64,000 nt of DNA from Sandaracinaceae bacterium (GTDB lineage Bacteria; Myxococcota_A; Polyangia; Polyangiales; Sandaracinaceae). The stretch spans positions 124,001 through 188,000 of the forward strand of contig JAHBWG010000001.1 in the NCBI GenBank assembly GCA_019637095.1, given 5' to 3'. Below are positions 55,078 through 63,842 of the stretch, in pieces (the first letter of the stretch is position 1; every line of letters starts with the position of its first letter). The notes beneath the pieces were generated by a model that saw nothing but the letters and a program-made list of their open reading frames with translations, made no database searches and had not been told where the DNA came from. The position numbers and the translations under genes were made by a program.

Positions 55078-56823
55078 ATGACGGTCCATCCCGAGCTCCG
55101 CGCAGCCGCCGAGGCATGGCGCGCCGACGACCCCGACCCGGCCACCCGCGACGAGGTGACCGCGCTGCTCGCCGCCGGCGACGAGGCCGCGCTGCGCGAT
55201 CGCTTCGCGGGCCACCTCGAGTTCGGCACGGCGGGCCTGCGCGGCCTGCTCGGCGCGGGCCCGAACCGGATGAACCGCAAGGTGGTCATCCGCGCGACCG
55301 CGGGGCTCTGCGCCTACGTGCTCGAGAAGGTCCCCGGCGCGCGCGAGCGCGGCGTCTGCATCGGCTACGACGGCCGGCGGCTGAGCAGGGAGCTCGCGGC
55401 GGACACCGCGCGCGTCTGCCTCGGCCTGGGCCTGCGCGTGCGCGCGTTCGACCACGTCGTGCCGACGCCGGTCCTGGGCTACGCGTGCCTCACCTCGCGC
55501 GCCGCCGCCGGCGTGATGGTCACCGCCAGCCACAACCCGCCCGCGTACAACGGCTACAAGGTCTACTGGGAGAACGGCGCGCAGATCATCCCGCCGAGCG
55601 ACGAGGGCATCGCAGCGGCCATCGCGGCGCTCGGCGGGCTCGACACGATCGCGCTCGGCGACCTCGACGAGGCGCGCGCCGACGGCCGCTTCACGATCAT
55701 CGGCCCCGAGCTCGAGCGCGCCTACCTCGACGGCGTCCGCGCGCTGATGGTGCACCCGGGCCTGCCCCGCGACATCACGATCGCGTACACCGCGCTCCAC
55801 GGCGTCGGCGATCGGCTCGCGCGCCAGGCGCTCGCCGAGGCGGGCTTCTCGCGCGTGCACAGCGTCGCGGCGCAGGCGGAGCCCGACGGCGCGTTCCCGA
55901 CCGTCGACTTCCCGAACCCCGAGGAGAAGGGCGCGATGGACCTGGTGCTCGCGCTCGGCGAAGAGGTCGGCGCGGACCTCGTGATCGCGAACGACCCGGA
56001 CGCGGATCGGCTCGCGGTCGCGGTGCGCGATCGCGAGGGAGGGTTCGTGCAGCTCACCGGCAACGACGTCGGCTGCTTGCTCGGCCACTACCTCCTCGAC
56101 CAAGGGCCGGCCGGCGACCGGCGCCTCGTGGTGAACACGATCGTCAGCTCGCCGATGCTCGGCGCGATCGCGGCCGCGCACGGCGCGCGCTTCGAGCAGG
56201 TGCTCACGGGCTTCAAGTGGATCGCGAACACCGCCTTGCGCCTCGAAGCCGACGGCGCGGCGCGCTTCGTCCTGGGCTACGAGGAGGCGCTCGGCTACAC
56301 GGTCGGCTCGCTCGTGCGCGACAAGGACGGCATCGGCACCGCGGTCGTCGTCGCCGACATGGCGGCGTGGTGCAAGAGCCAGGGCCGCAGCCTGCTCGAC
56401 GAGCTCGAGCTCGGGTGGCGGCGCTACGGCATGTACCTGAGCCGGCAGGTCAGCCACACGCTGCCCGGGAGCGACGGCGCCGCGCGCATCGCCGCGGTCA
56501 TGGCGCGGGTGCGCGAGGCGCCGCCCGCGGCGCTCGGCGAGCACTTGGTGATCGCGCGCGCGGACCTCGCGCGCGGCGTTCGCATCGACCGCGACGGCCG
56601 CGAGAGCCCGCTCGGGCTGCCCCCCGGCGACGTCCTCGCGATGGACGTCGAGGGAGGACACCGCGTGATGCTCCGGCCGAGCGGGACCGAGCCCAAGATC
56701 AAGTTCTACTTCGACGTGCGCGTGACGATCGGCGAGGGGGAGACGATCGAGGCGGCGCGGCGGCGCGGCGACGCGCTGCTCGACGCGCTCAGCGCCGGGC
56801 TCGCCGCCGCCACCGGGATGTGA
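55078..56823 (+). CDS. Phosphohexomutase (phosphoglucomutase/phosphomannomutase, PGM2/PgcA-like)
   Basis: 581 residues from ATG 55078. Four-domain alpha-D-phosphohexomutase with LEFGTAGLRGLLGAGPNRMN, the phospho-Ser151 in MVTASHNPPAYNGYK, metal loop IANDPDADRLAVAVRD, sugar-binding GYEEALGYTVGSLVRDKDG, and phosphate loop MLRPSGTEPKIKFYFDV. The length (580) matches the PgcA/PGM2 group rather than the 450-residue AlgC group. Interconverts hexose-1-P and hexose-6-P for cell-wall and exopolysaccharide precursors. The 289-bp space after the divergent SNF2 gene shows no clear element apart from an AT-poor promoter region. Confidence 0.93.
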   Translation: MTVHPELRAAAEAWRADDPDPATRDEVTALLAAGDEAALRDRFAGHLEFGTAGLRGLLGAGPNRMNRKVVIRATAGLCAYVLEKVPGARERGVCIGYDGRRLSRELAADTARVCLGLGLRVRAFDHVVPTPVLGYACLTSRAAAGVMVTASHNPPAYNGYKVYWENGAQIIPPSDEGIAAAIAALGGLDTIALGDLDEARADGRFTIIGPELERAYLDGVRALMVHPGLPRDITIAYTALHGVGDRLARQALAEAGFSRVHSVAAQAEPDGAFPTVDFPNPEEKGAMDLVLALGEEVGADLVIANDPDADRLAVAVRDREGGFVQLTGNDVGCLLGHYLLDQGPAGDRRLVVNTIVSSPMLGAIAAAHGARFEQVLTGFKWIANTALRLEADGAARFVLGYEEALGYTVGSLVRDKDGIGTAVVVADMAAWCKSQGRSLLDELELGWRRYGMYLSRQVSHTLPGSDGAARIAAVMARVREAPPAALGEHLVIARADLARGVRIDRDGRESPLGLPPGDVLAMDVEGGHRVMLRPSGTEPKIKFYFDVRVTIGEGETIEAARRRGDALLDALSAGLAAATGM

Positions 56824-56870
56824 CGCACGCGGGCGTGGTGCGGCGGACGCGCGTGCCGTAGGCTCCGCGC

Positions 56871-57791
56871 ATGCGCAGACTCCTCGCGTCGGCCGCCGTG
56901 CTCGCGGCCCTGTCGGTGTCCTCGATCGCGCACGCACAGGACGCCGAGCGCGCGCTCTCCCGCGTGCGCGAGCTCGTCCAGGGGGCCCGCTTCGCGGAGG
57001 CGGTGCGCGCCGCGCGGACGTTCCTCGATCGCGGCGACCTGAGCGCCTACGATCGCAACACCGGCCTCGAGCTGCTCGCGGTCGCGCAGATCGCGAACCG
57101 CGAGGCGCGCGACGCGGAGCAGACGCTCCTCCTGCTCTACTCGCGCGACCCCCAGCACCGCCTCGCCGATCCGGACGCGAGCCCGCCGGTGCTCTCGGCG
57201 TTCGCGCGGGCCAGAGAGGCGAGCCCGCCGCTCGTGCCGGTGCGCATCGAGCACACGCCGCCGCGGCTCTCGCAGCGCGAGGCCCCCGTGCTCGTCGCGC
57301 GGCTCAGCGAGGGCGCCGACGCGGTGTCCGAGCTGCAGCTCACCTACCGCACCGCGACGGAAGGGTGGTCGCGCGTCGTCATGACGCCGCGCCCGGACGG
57401 CACCTTCATGGCTCGCATCCCGGTCGTCGGCGACCCGCGCGCTCCGGCGGACGTCGCGTACTTCCTGGTCGCGATGGCGCCGTCGATGGCGCCGCTCGCC
57501 ACGAACGGCCGCGAGGCCGAGCCGCTCCAGCTGCGGATCCCCGCGGAGAGCGCGGGCGCCGCCGTCACCGCCGTCGTCGACGAGCGCCCGCCGCCCATCG
57601 AGGAGCGCCCGGCGCCGCGCCCCACCCCCGAGCCCGAGGGCGGGATGAACGTCGCGGAGCAGTGGTGGTTCTGGACGCTGCTCGTGCTCGTCGTCGGCGG
57701 CGGCGTCACGGTCGGCGTGGTGTTCGCCACGATGGAGTCGCCCGAGGAGGGCACGCTCGGCTCCGCGCGCCTGATGCAGCTCGCGTGGTGA
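56871..57791 (+). CDS. Exported membrane-anchored protein, function unknown
   Basis: 306 residues from ATG 56871, signal MRRLLASAAVLAALSVSSIAHA. N-terminal helical repeat-like part (RALSRVRELVQGARFAEAVRAART, DRGDLSAYDRNTGLELLAVAQIANREARDAEQTLLLLY) resembles TPR-like pairs; residues 120-225 form a beta domain; a Pro-rich linker and a C-terminal membrane segment (WWFWTLLVLVVGGGVTVGVVF, residues 268-288) follow. Overlaps the next lipoprotein by GTGA. Together with it, probably part of an envelope assembly; function unknown. Confidence 0.75.
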   Translation: MRRLLASAAVLAALSVSSIAHAQDAERALSRVRELVQGARFAEAVRAARTFLDRGDLSAYDRNTGLELLAVAQIANREARDAEQTLLLLYSRDPQHRLADPDASPPVLSAFARAREASPPLVPVRIEHTPPRLSQREAPVLVARLSEGADAVSELQLTYRTATEGWSRVVMTPRPDGTFMARIPVVGDPRAPADVAYFLVAMAPSMAPLATNGREAEPLQLRIPAESAGAAVTAVVDERPPPIEERPAPRPTPEPEGGMNVAEQWWFWTLLVLVVGGGVTVGVVFATMESPEEGTLGSARLMQLAW

Positions 57792-58525
57792 GCCCCCGCC
57801 GGCCCGCGCGGGCGCGGAGGGTCGTCGCGCTCGTCGCGCTCACGGTCGCGGGTTGTGGCGGCGAGCGCGAGGAGGCGGCGCGCGAGGCGGCCGAGGATCC
57901 AGACGCGCTGCGTCCACGACGCGGAGCGCAGGTCGACTGCGCGGGGCCGCCCGACGACCCCGACGAGGTCGACACGCTCGCCGAGGTCGCGGCGAGCGGA
58001 GACCTCGCGGGCGCGATCCTCGGGCTCGAGGCGCTCACCGGCGCGCACCCGCGGTCGAGCTCCGCGCGCGTGCGGCTCGGCGAGCTGCTCCTGCGCACCG
58101 AGCCGCCGCGGGCCGAGGAGGCCGACGGCTGGTTCGAGCGCGCGCTCGCCCTGCACGCGCGCGGCTGCCGGCTCGGTCACCGCGACGAGTGGGCGGCGCA
58201 CGAGGGCCGCGCGCTGAGCCGCATGATGCGGGGCGACTACGCCGGCGCGATCGCGCCGCTGCGCGCCTCGCTGGCGCGCTGGCCGAGCGTCCCCGCGACC
58301 CGCTACAACCTCGCGTGCGCGCTCTGCCAGACGGGCGACCTCGACGGCTGCGCGCGCGAGCTCGAGGCGACGCTCCGCCGATCGCCCGGGCCGCCTTCGT
58401 TCCTCGCGGGCGAGGCGCGGCCGCCGGCGCACTACCGCGCGCTCGCGCGACGCGACCCGGACCTCGCGCCGCTCCGCGCCGACGCCGCGCGCTTCGCCGC
58501 GCTCGTCGGCGGCGAGCCCCCGTGA
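57788..58525 (+). CDS. TPR-type lipoprotein
   Basis: 245 residues from GTG 57788, overlapping the upstream stop. Basic n-region and VVALVALTVAGC lipobox. Helical pairs in the mature protein: EVAASGDLAGAILGLEALTGAHPRSSSARVRLGELLLR, GRALSRMMRGDYAGAIAPLRASLARWPSVPATRYNLACALCQTGDLDGCARELEATLRRSPG, the last two being good TPR repeats (G-x-x-x-x-A-x-x-x-x-x-x-x-P-x-x-x-x-x-x-x-A). A scaffold lipoprotein; partner unknown. The longer frame upstream is shadow. Confidence 0.8.
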   Translation: MSPRRPARARRVVALVALTVAGCGGEREEAAREAAEDPDALRPRRGAQVDCAGPPDDPDEVDTLAEVAASGDLAGAILGLEALTGAHPRSSSARVRLGELLLRTEPPRAEEADGWFERALALHARGCRLGHRDEWAAHEGRALSRMMRGDYAGAIAPLRASLARWPSVPATRYNLACALCQTGDLDGCARELEATLRRSPGPPSFLAGEARPPAHYRALARRDPDLAPLRADAARFAALVGGEPP

Positions 58526-58612
58526 CCGACTCGAGCCCACCTCGGGCCCGACGTCGCCGCGCAGAGCGGCGCCGGATCCAGCCCTCCGGTCTCGGGGGGT
58601 ATACTGCGGCGG

Positions 58613-58852
58613 ATGGCGATGACCGAGCGGGAGCGGCGCCACTTCGCGGCGATCGCTGAGGCGATGCAAGCCGAAGGCGACGAGCGCCGTCGCGAGGCCG
58701 CGGCGCGCGGCGGGATCGAGAAGGTGCTCGAGGGGCTCGCGCTCGGCGACGCGGCGCCCACGACCGAGGCGATCGAGCGCCAGCTCGACGAGCGCGCGCT
58801 CGGACGAGCCGAGCTCCACCGTCGCGCGCGCCGGCTGGGCCTGATCCCGTGA
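58613..58852 (+). CDS. Small helical protein, first of an overlapping pair
   Basis: 79 residues from ATG 58613. All-helical and charged (MTERERRHFAAIAEAMQAEGDERRREAAARGG, ALGRAELHRRARRLGLIP). No HTH or ribbon-helix-helix that I can identify. It ends with GTGA overlapping the next small gene, a layout common for toxin-antitoxin or MNT/HEPN-like pairs. No other clue to function. Confidence 0.65.
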   Translation: MAMTERERRHFAAIAEAMQAEGDERRREAAARGGIEKVLEGLALGDAAPTTEAIERQLDERALGRAELHRRARRLGLIP

Positions 58853-59091
58853 TCGATGAGATCGCGGCGCTGCTCGTCGACGCTCGGGCCGCGATCGAAC
58901 GAGTCATCGCCTACGAGCTGGTCGCGGGACGCACCCAGGACACCAGCGACATCGAGGCCGTGGTGCGCACGCTGGACGGCGCCGGGGTGGCGATCGACTG
59001 GGCCTACGTGGAGCGGTGGTGCGACGCGTGGGAGCTCGGCGATGCCCTCGCGCAGATCCGCACGCGGCTCGCGCCCCGTCGCCCCGCGTGA
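58849..59091 (+). CDS. Small protein resembling the C-terminal part of nucleotidyltransferase-like proteins
   Basis: 80 residues from GTG 58849. DARAAIERVIAYELVAGRTQDTSDIEAVVRTLDG and IDWAYVERWCDAWELGDALAQIRTRL read like the helical C-terminus (AGR-x-x-D-x-x-D-(I/V)-E-A, then I-D-W-x-Y-V-x-x-W) of DUF6036-type nucleotidyltransferases, but the nucleotidyl-transfer half with G-S/G-x-D-x-D is absent. It is either a solitary helical partner or a remnant. Coupled to the 79-residue gene before it. Confidence 0.55.
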   Translation: MIDEIAALLVDARAAIERVIAYELVAGRTQDTSDIEAVVRTLDGAGVAIDWAYVERWCDAWELGDALAQIRTRLAPRRPA

Positions 59092-59119
59092 CGTCGCGCG
59101 ACACGTCGCCGGGATCGGA

Positions 59120-59581
59120 TCAGAACGACCCGACGAGCGCGAGGCCGACGCCCCCGCGCTCCAGGCGCGGCGCGAGCCCGAGCGCTTCGCGCAGCGCGCG
59201 CCGGCGCCGGTCGTTGGCGCCGCCCTCGAGCGCGGTCGCGACGATGAACGTCACGAGCCCCACCCCCGCGCCCGCCGCGCCGGCGCCGATCGAGATCTCG
59301 GCCGGCATGCAGCCGGTCATGCAGTCGAACGAGAGGATCGATCCCGCGAGGATGGCGACGAGCCCGGCCCCGAGGATCACCGCCGCCGTGACGTAGAGCG
59401 CGGTCGCGACGTCCGCCTGCGCCTGCGCCGCCTCGAGCTCGAGCCGCGCCTCGGCGCGCGCCCGGGACGTCCGCGCTCGCGACGATTGCGCGCACGCCGG
59501 GGCGGTGAGGAGCGCGCTCAGGAGCGACGCGGCGCTGAGCGCGAGCCCGAAGTGGCGAGCGAGGACGTGACGTGCGCGCAT
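59120..59581 (-). CDS. Small exported/membrane protein
   Basis: 153 residues from ATG 59581 with a signal-like start (RHFGLALSAASLLSALLTAPACA), then a coiled-coil-like RARAEARLELEAAQAQADVATALYV and two hydrophobic segments (VTAAVILGAGLVAILAGSIL and AGAAGAGVGLVTFIVATAL) with CMTGCM between them. No family. The open frame upstream (to 60139) is antisense of the gamma-glutamyltransferase gene. Possibly in one unit with that gene, 80 bp upstream. Confidence 0.65.
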   Translation of the reverse strand: MRARHVLARHFGLALSAASLLSALLTAPACAQSSRARTSRARAEARLELEAAQAQADVATALYVTAAVILGAGLVAILAGSILSFDCMTGCMPAEISIGAGAAGAGVGLVTFIVATALEGGANDRRRRALREALGLAPRLERGGVGLALVGSF

Positions 59582-59661
59582 CGCGCGCGACGGTAGCGCG
59601 CGATCGACCCAGGCGCGATCGACCCTCGTCGCGACGCGCGAGGCCAGCGCGCCTCGCTCGC

Positions 59662-61086
59662 TCACGTCACGTGCGCGACGGCGCCGCCGCGGCGCGGGTC
59701 GGCGATCGCCTCGGCGCGGTCGCCCTCGACGCGCACCGCGTTCACGCCGCCGAAGTAGAACGCGCGATCGGGGAACGGGTGCACGCGCGCGAAGCGCTCG
59801 CCGAGCGCGCGCTCGACCGCGTCGGGGTCGCGCCAGCCGGCGCGCTCGAGCCAGACGTGATCGCCCTCGGCGTGGATGCGCGGCGCCATGATCGCCCCCT
59901 CGAGCGAGGCGCCGTGGACGACCCGGTAGAGCACCGCGCCGACCACCGAGCGGATCCGGTTCGAGCCGCCGCTCCCGAGCGCGAGCGCGGGCCGGCCGCC
60001 GTCGAGGGCCACGGTCGGCGCGATCATCGTGGGCAAGACGACGCCCGGCGCGTGCGCGTGGAAGCCGTCCGGGTTGAGGTCCTCCTCGCCGAGGAAGTTG
60101 TTGGGTTGGACGCCGGTGCCCGGCACGACGAAGCCGCACCCCTCACCGTTGGTGAGCGTCACCGCCGCGACGCCGCCCTCGGCGTCGAGCACGCTGACGT
60201 GCGTCGTCGAGCCGTGGCCCGGCGGCGCCGCGCGCGCGCTGGCGAGGCGGCTCGCGGCGGCGAACGCGCAGGCCTCCGCCACCTCGTCTTCGGGATCGCG
60301 ACGAGCCGCGAGCGCGGTGAGGAGGCGCGCGACGCGCTCACCACCCGCGTGCGGCGAGGTGAGCACCGTCCACGCGCCGAGCCGCAGAACGCGCGGCTCG
60401 ACGACGCGCGGAGCAGCTCGCAAGAGATCTTGCGCGCTCAACAGGCCGCCGCGCGCGGGTCCGAACGCCTCGATCAGCCCCTCGGTGAAGCGCGACGGCG
60501 GCGCGCCGAGCGCGGCCGTCTCCTCGAGCAGCTCCGCGAGCGCCGGGTTCGTCAGCGAGGTCTGCTCCGTCGGGGGGACGCCGCTGGCGAGCGCGAGGGC
60601 CTCGGGGCTCTGGGTTTGGATGGGCCAGAGCAGGCCGTAGACCATCGCGTTCTGGGCCGACAGCGTGAGGCCCTCGCGCGCGTGGCGCGCCGCGGGACGC
60701 ACGAGCTCCGCGAGCGGGCGCCGCCCGAAGCGCCGCGCGGCCTCGAGCAACCCCTCGAGCGCGGCGGGCGGCGCGACCGAGCCGCGCCCGACGTGGAACG
60801 TCTGCGTGGTGGACCCGAAGTCGACCTCGACGCTGCGGAAGTCCGGCGCAGCGGGCGCGCCCTCGAGGCCGGGCATCGTCGAGAAGAAGTCGACGACGCG
60901 CGGCGGCGAATCGGGGAGCGCCACCGTCATCATGCCGGCGCCGCCGGCGCTCGCGAGGAGCGGCTCCGCGACGAACGCCGTGAACGCCGCCGCGACGGCC
61001 GCGTCGACCGCGTTGCCGCCGTCCGCGAGCACGTCCCGCCCGGCCTCGGCGGTGCGGCGATCTCCCGCGGCGACGACCCCTCGCAT
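59662..61086 (-). CDS. Gamma-glutamyltransferase-like (Ntn-hydrolase)
   Basis: 474 residues from ATG 61086. Ntn-hydrolase pattern: AEAGRDVLADGGNAVDAAVAAAF, GGAGMMTVALPDSPP at the N-terminal half, and the autocleavage/catalytic Thr294 in GHGSTTHVSVLDAEG, VPGTGVQPNNFLGEED and LALGSGGSNRIRSVV in the small subunit. No signal peptide, unlike the usual periplasmic enzyme (about 580 residues), so it may work in the cytoplasm; it is also about 100 residues shorter than usual. Cleaves gamma-glutamyl bonds, for example of glutathione. The start could be upstream if a signal were lost, but none is visible. Confidence 0.88.
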   Translation of the reverse strand: MRGVVAAGDRRTAEAGRDVLADGGNAVDAAVAAAFTAFVAEPLLASAGGAGMMTVALPDSPPRVVDFFSTMPGLEGAPAAPDFRSVEVDFGSTTQTFHVGRGSVAPPAALEGLLEAARRFGRRPLAELVRPAARHAREGLTLSAQNAMVYGLLWPIQTQSPEALALASGVPPTEQTSLTNPALAELLEETAALGAPPSRFTEGLIEAFGPARGGLLSAQDLLRAAPRVVEPRVLRLGAWTVLTSPHAGGERVARLLTALAARRDPEDEVAEACAFAAASRLASARAAPPGHGSTTHVSVLDAEGGVAAVTLTNGEGCGFVVPGTGVQPNNFLGEEDLNPDGFHAHAPGVVLPTMIAPTVALDGGRPALALGSGGSNRIRSVVGAVLYRVVHGASLEGAIMAPRIHAEGDHVWLERAGWRDPDAVERALGERFARVHPFPDRAFYFGGVNAVRVEGDRAEAIADPRRGGAVAHVT

Positions 61087-61223
61087 CGGCGCGGGAGCCT
61101 ACCCGCGGCTGCGCTCGCGCGTGAAGCAATCGACCGATCTCTCGCGCCCTTCACGCCTCTCGCGGCGGCCCCTCGACGCCTCTCGCTCGCCCCGACCCGC
61201 GCGCGAGCCCATGCTCCGCGGCC

Positions 61224-62129
61224 GTGAGCACCTCGAGCCCGGCGAAGGCCCCGAGCGCCCTGCGGGTCAACCTCGCGCTGATCGCGGTGCAGATCGCCTT
61301 CGGCACGCTGCCCGTGACGGGCAAGCTCGCGATGACCGCCGTCGGCCCGTTCGCCCTCTCGCTGGTGCGGATGGTCGGCGCGGCGGTCGTCCTCGGCGCG
61401 ATGGCGCTGCGACGCGGGGGCGAGGCGCCGATCCCGCGGCTCGACGTCCTGAAGATCGCGGGGTGTGGGCTGCTCGGCGTGGCGGGCAATCAGGTGCTGT
61501 TCCTCGTCGGCCTCGAGCGCACGAGCGCGGCCAACGCCGCGGTGCTGATCACCACGGTCCCCGTCTTCACGTTCGCCGCGGCGACGCTTCTCGGGCGGGA
61601 GCGCTTCGACCGCCGCGGCGGGCTCGGGCTCGCGCTCGCGCTCGGCGGCGTGCTCGCGGTGGTGCCGCTCGAGCAGGCGCGCGTGTCGGCGACGAGCTTG
61701 ATCGGTGACGCCCTGATCGTCGTCAACGCCCTCTGCTACGCGCTCTTCATGGTGCTGGTCAGGCCCCTGGTCGGACGCCACGGGAGCCGGCGGGTGATCG
61801 CGATCGCGTTCGGCGCGTCGGTGATCGCCGTCGCCCCGTTCGGGGCGCCCGAGCTCCACCCCTCGATCGCCGCGCTCGATCCGTCCTCTGGGCTCGCGCT
61901 CCTCTACGTCGTCCTGGTGCCGACGATCCTCACCTACCTGCTCAACACCTGGGCGCTCGGGCACGCTCGCGCGTCGACGGTGGCGATCTTCATCTACCTG
62001 CAGCCGCTGGTTGGGCTCGTCCTGGCGGCCGTCGTGCTCGGCGAGCCCCTCGGCGCGCGGATGCTCGGCGGTGCCGCCGCGATCGTGGCCGGCGTGGCGG
62101 TCGTCGCGGGCCGCCGCACCGCACGCTGA
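61224..62129 (+). CDS. DMT/EamA-type exporter
   Basis: 301 residues from GTG 61224, with ten predicted hydrophobic segments in two EamA repeats (ALIAVQIAFGTLPVTGKLAM ... FLVGLERTSAANAAVLITTVPVFTFAAATLLG, then DALIVVNALCYALFMVLVRPLVGRHGSRR ... YVVLVPTILTYLLNTWALGHARASTVAIFIYLQPLVGLVLAAVVLGEPL). The P-L-V-x-x-x-x-x-x-x-x-x-G-E-P end is typical. Exports metabolites or amino acids; no substrate predicted. It diverges from the gamma-glutamyltransferase gene (137-bp gap). Confidence 0.9.
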   Translation: MSTSSPAKAPSALRVNLALIAVQIAFGTLPVTGKLAMTAVGPFALSLVRMVGAAVVLGAMALRRGGEAPIPRLDVLKIAGCGLLGVAGNQVLFLVGLERTSAANAAVLITTVPVFTFAAATLLGRERFDRRGGLGLALALGGVLAVVPLEQARVSATSLIGDALIVVNALCYALFMVLVRPLVGRHGSRRVIAIAFGASVIAVAPFGAPELHPSIAALDPSSGLALLYVVLVPTILTYLLNTWALGHARASTVAIFIYLQPLVGLVLAAVVLGEPLGARMLGGAAAIVAGVAVVAGRRTAR

Positions 62130-62159
62130 GCGTGCGTCAGGCGGCGACGCTCCCGTCGG

Positions 62160-62586
62160 ATGCTGACCGAGGAGGAGGAGGGACGCTGGCTCGACGCCCT
62201 CCACGCGCGGACGGCGCCGCGCGGCGAGGCGCGGGTCGACGCCGAGGACGCGGGCGTCCCCGAGGACATGCAGGACGGCGCGGTCGACCCCGACGGCGGG
62301 GTGGCCTGGCGCCTCGTCGCGCCGACGCTCGGGCGGGACGCGCTCGCGCCGCTCGAAGCGCGCGTCGGTCCGCTGCCCCGCGCGCTCGTCGGTTGGCTCA
62401 CCGCGCCGCACCACCTCTTCCGACAGGTGAACACCGCCCGCGGGCACCTGCTCTGGCTCCCGACGACGCCGACCGTCTGCGTCGCGCGGCTCGCCGCTCG
62501 GCGAGCTCGCCCACGCGGCGGGAGCGGAGCTGGCCCGCGGGGACGCGCCCGGCGCGCGCTACAGCGGCGCGCGCGTCGCGTCGTAG
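62160..62586 (+). pseudogene. Frameshifted orphan gene (about 142 codons)
   Basis: From ATG 62160 (GAGGAGGAGG lies in the first codons, not upstream) the frame codes GVAWRLVAPTLGRDALAPLEARVGPLPRALVGWLTAPHHLFRQVNTARGHLLWLPTTP up to about 62485, then turns Arg-rich. The next frame codes GSPLGELAHAAGAELARGDAPGARYSGARVAS, stop 62584-62586. One added CG in the GTCGCGCGG run at 62481-62489 joins them as VARGSPLGELA. I do not recognise the family (the PLPRALVGWL...LFRQV plan is vaguely SUKH/SMI1-like). The last 28 bp overlap the convergent monooxygenase gene. Confidence 0.6.
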
Positions 62587-63722
62587 CCGAGCTGCGCGCG
62601 CATCACCCGGTCCACGAGGAAGTCGGGGGTCGCAGCGAACGCGAGGCTCCGCAGCGCGACGAGCGGCGCGCTCGACCAGCCGCCGATGCGGCCGACGCGG
62701 CGCGACTGCTCGACGATGCGCGAGGTGCGCGGCATGCGCGCGCGCTCGTAGGCGGCGAAGGCGCGCGCGTGGTCGGTCGGGTGCGCGGCGAGCGCGCGCG
62801 CGAGCACGATGGCGTCCTCGATCGCCATGCACGCGCCCTGCCCGAGGTTGGGCGTCGTCGGGTGCGCCGCGTCGCCGAGCAGCGTGACCCTGCCCGCGCT
62901 CCAGCTCGGCGCGGGTGGCCGATCGTAGAGATCGTTGCGCAGGATCGCGTCCGGACGCGTCGCCTCGAGCGCCTCGGGGAAGCCGAACGCGAAGCCGTCG
63001 AACCACGCGGCGAGCGCCGCCTTGCGCTCCTCGGGCACGTCGGGCTCCCCCTCGGGCGCCGGCCGGGTCGCCCACCAGTAGATGCGTCCGGGGCCGATCG
63101 AGCACACCGCGCAGCGCAGCCCGCGCCCTTGCACCTCGCGCAGCACGTGCGGCTCGCGCGCGCCGAGATCGCAGACCCCGCGGTAGCAGGTCTCGCCCGC
63201 GTACGACGGCGCCGCCTCGCCGAGGATCGCCGCGCGCACCGCGGAGCGCAGGCCGTCCGCGCCGACGACCAGCGCGCCGCGCACCGCACCCCCGCCGTCG
63301 AGCCGTACCGTCACCCCATCGGCGTCCTGCTCGAGCCCGCTCACGCGCGCGCCCAGCGTCACCGTCGCCGGATCGACGAGCGACGCGATCGCCGCGTGCA
63401 GCTCCGCGCGGTGCACCACGTACGAGCCGGCGCCGAACGCGCTCGTGATGCCCGCGACGTCGACTCGCGAGACGACGCGACCGCTCGCCGTCGCGATCTC
63501 GCCGCATCGGACCTCCGAGCCACGCTCCCACAGCGAGGGCGGGACGCCGATCGCCGAGAGGCACCGCGCCGCGTTCGTCCACAGCCCGACGCCGGCGCCG
63601 ACCTCGCCGAGCGCGTCGGCCTGCTCGAGCACGCGCACCCGCCGGCCGTCGCGCGCGAGCGCCGCCGCCAGCGTCAGGCCGCCGATCCCCGCGCCCACGA
63701 TGATCAACGCGTCGTCGTCCAC
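62559..63722 (-). CDS. FAD-dependent aromatic-ring-hydroxylase-type monooxygenase
   Basis: 387 residues from GTG 63722 (MDDDALIIVGAGIGGLTLAAALARDGRRVRVLEQ), Rossmann GxGxxG at 10-15. Typical group A flavoprotein hydroxylase signatures: ALVVGADGLRSAVRAAIL (D-G motif) and RVTLLGDAAHPTTPNLGQGACMAIEDAIVLA (G-D-A-A-H-P). Acts on aromatic or isoprenoid substrates (salicylate, zeaxanthin epoxidase-like) using FAD and NAD(P)H; no pathway neighbours. Cytoplasmic. An upstream in-frame extension to 63812 is low-complexity and not needed. Confidence 0.9.
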   Translation of the reverse strand: MDDDALIIVGAGIGGLTLAAALARDGRRVRVLEQADALGEVGAGVGLWTNAARCLSAIGVPPSLWERGSEVRCGEIATASGRVVSRVDVAGITSAFGAGSYVVHRAELHAAIASLVDPATVTLGARVSGLEQDADGVTVRLDGGGAVRGALVVGADGLRSAVRAAILGEAAPSYAGETCYRGVCDLGAREPHVLREVQGRGLRCAVCSIGPGRIYWWATRPAPEGEPDVPEERKAALAAWFDGFAFGFPEALEATRPDAILRNDLYDRPPAPSWSAGRVTLLGDAAHPTTPNLGQGACMAIEDAIVLARALAAHPTDHARAFAAYERARMPRTSRIVEQSRRVGRIGGWSSAPLVALRSLAFAATPDFLVDRVMRAQLGYDATRAPL

Positions 63723-63842
63723 GCGGCCGACGGTAGGTGCGCCCGGGCGCGGGGACAAGCGTCGCCCGGCGGCCACGCCGCTCGGCTGCGGGGCTCGCGA
63801 CGCGCGATCCACACCGGCGCGAGCGGCGCTTGGGCGGCTCGG

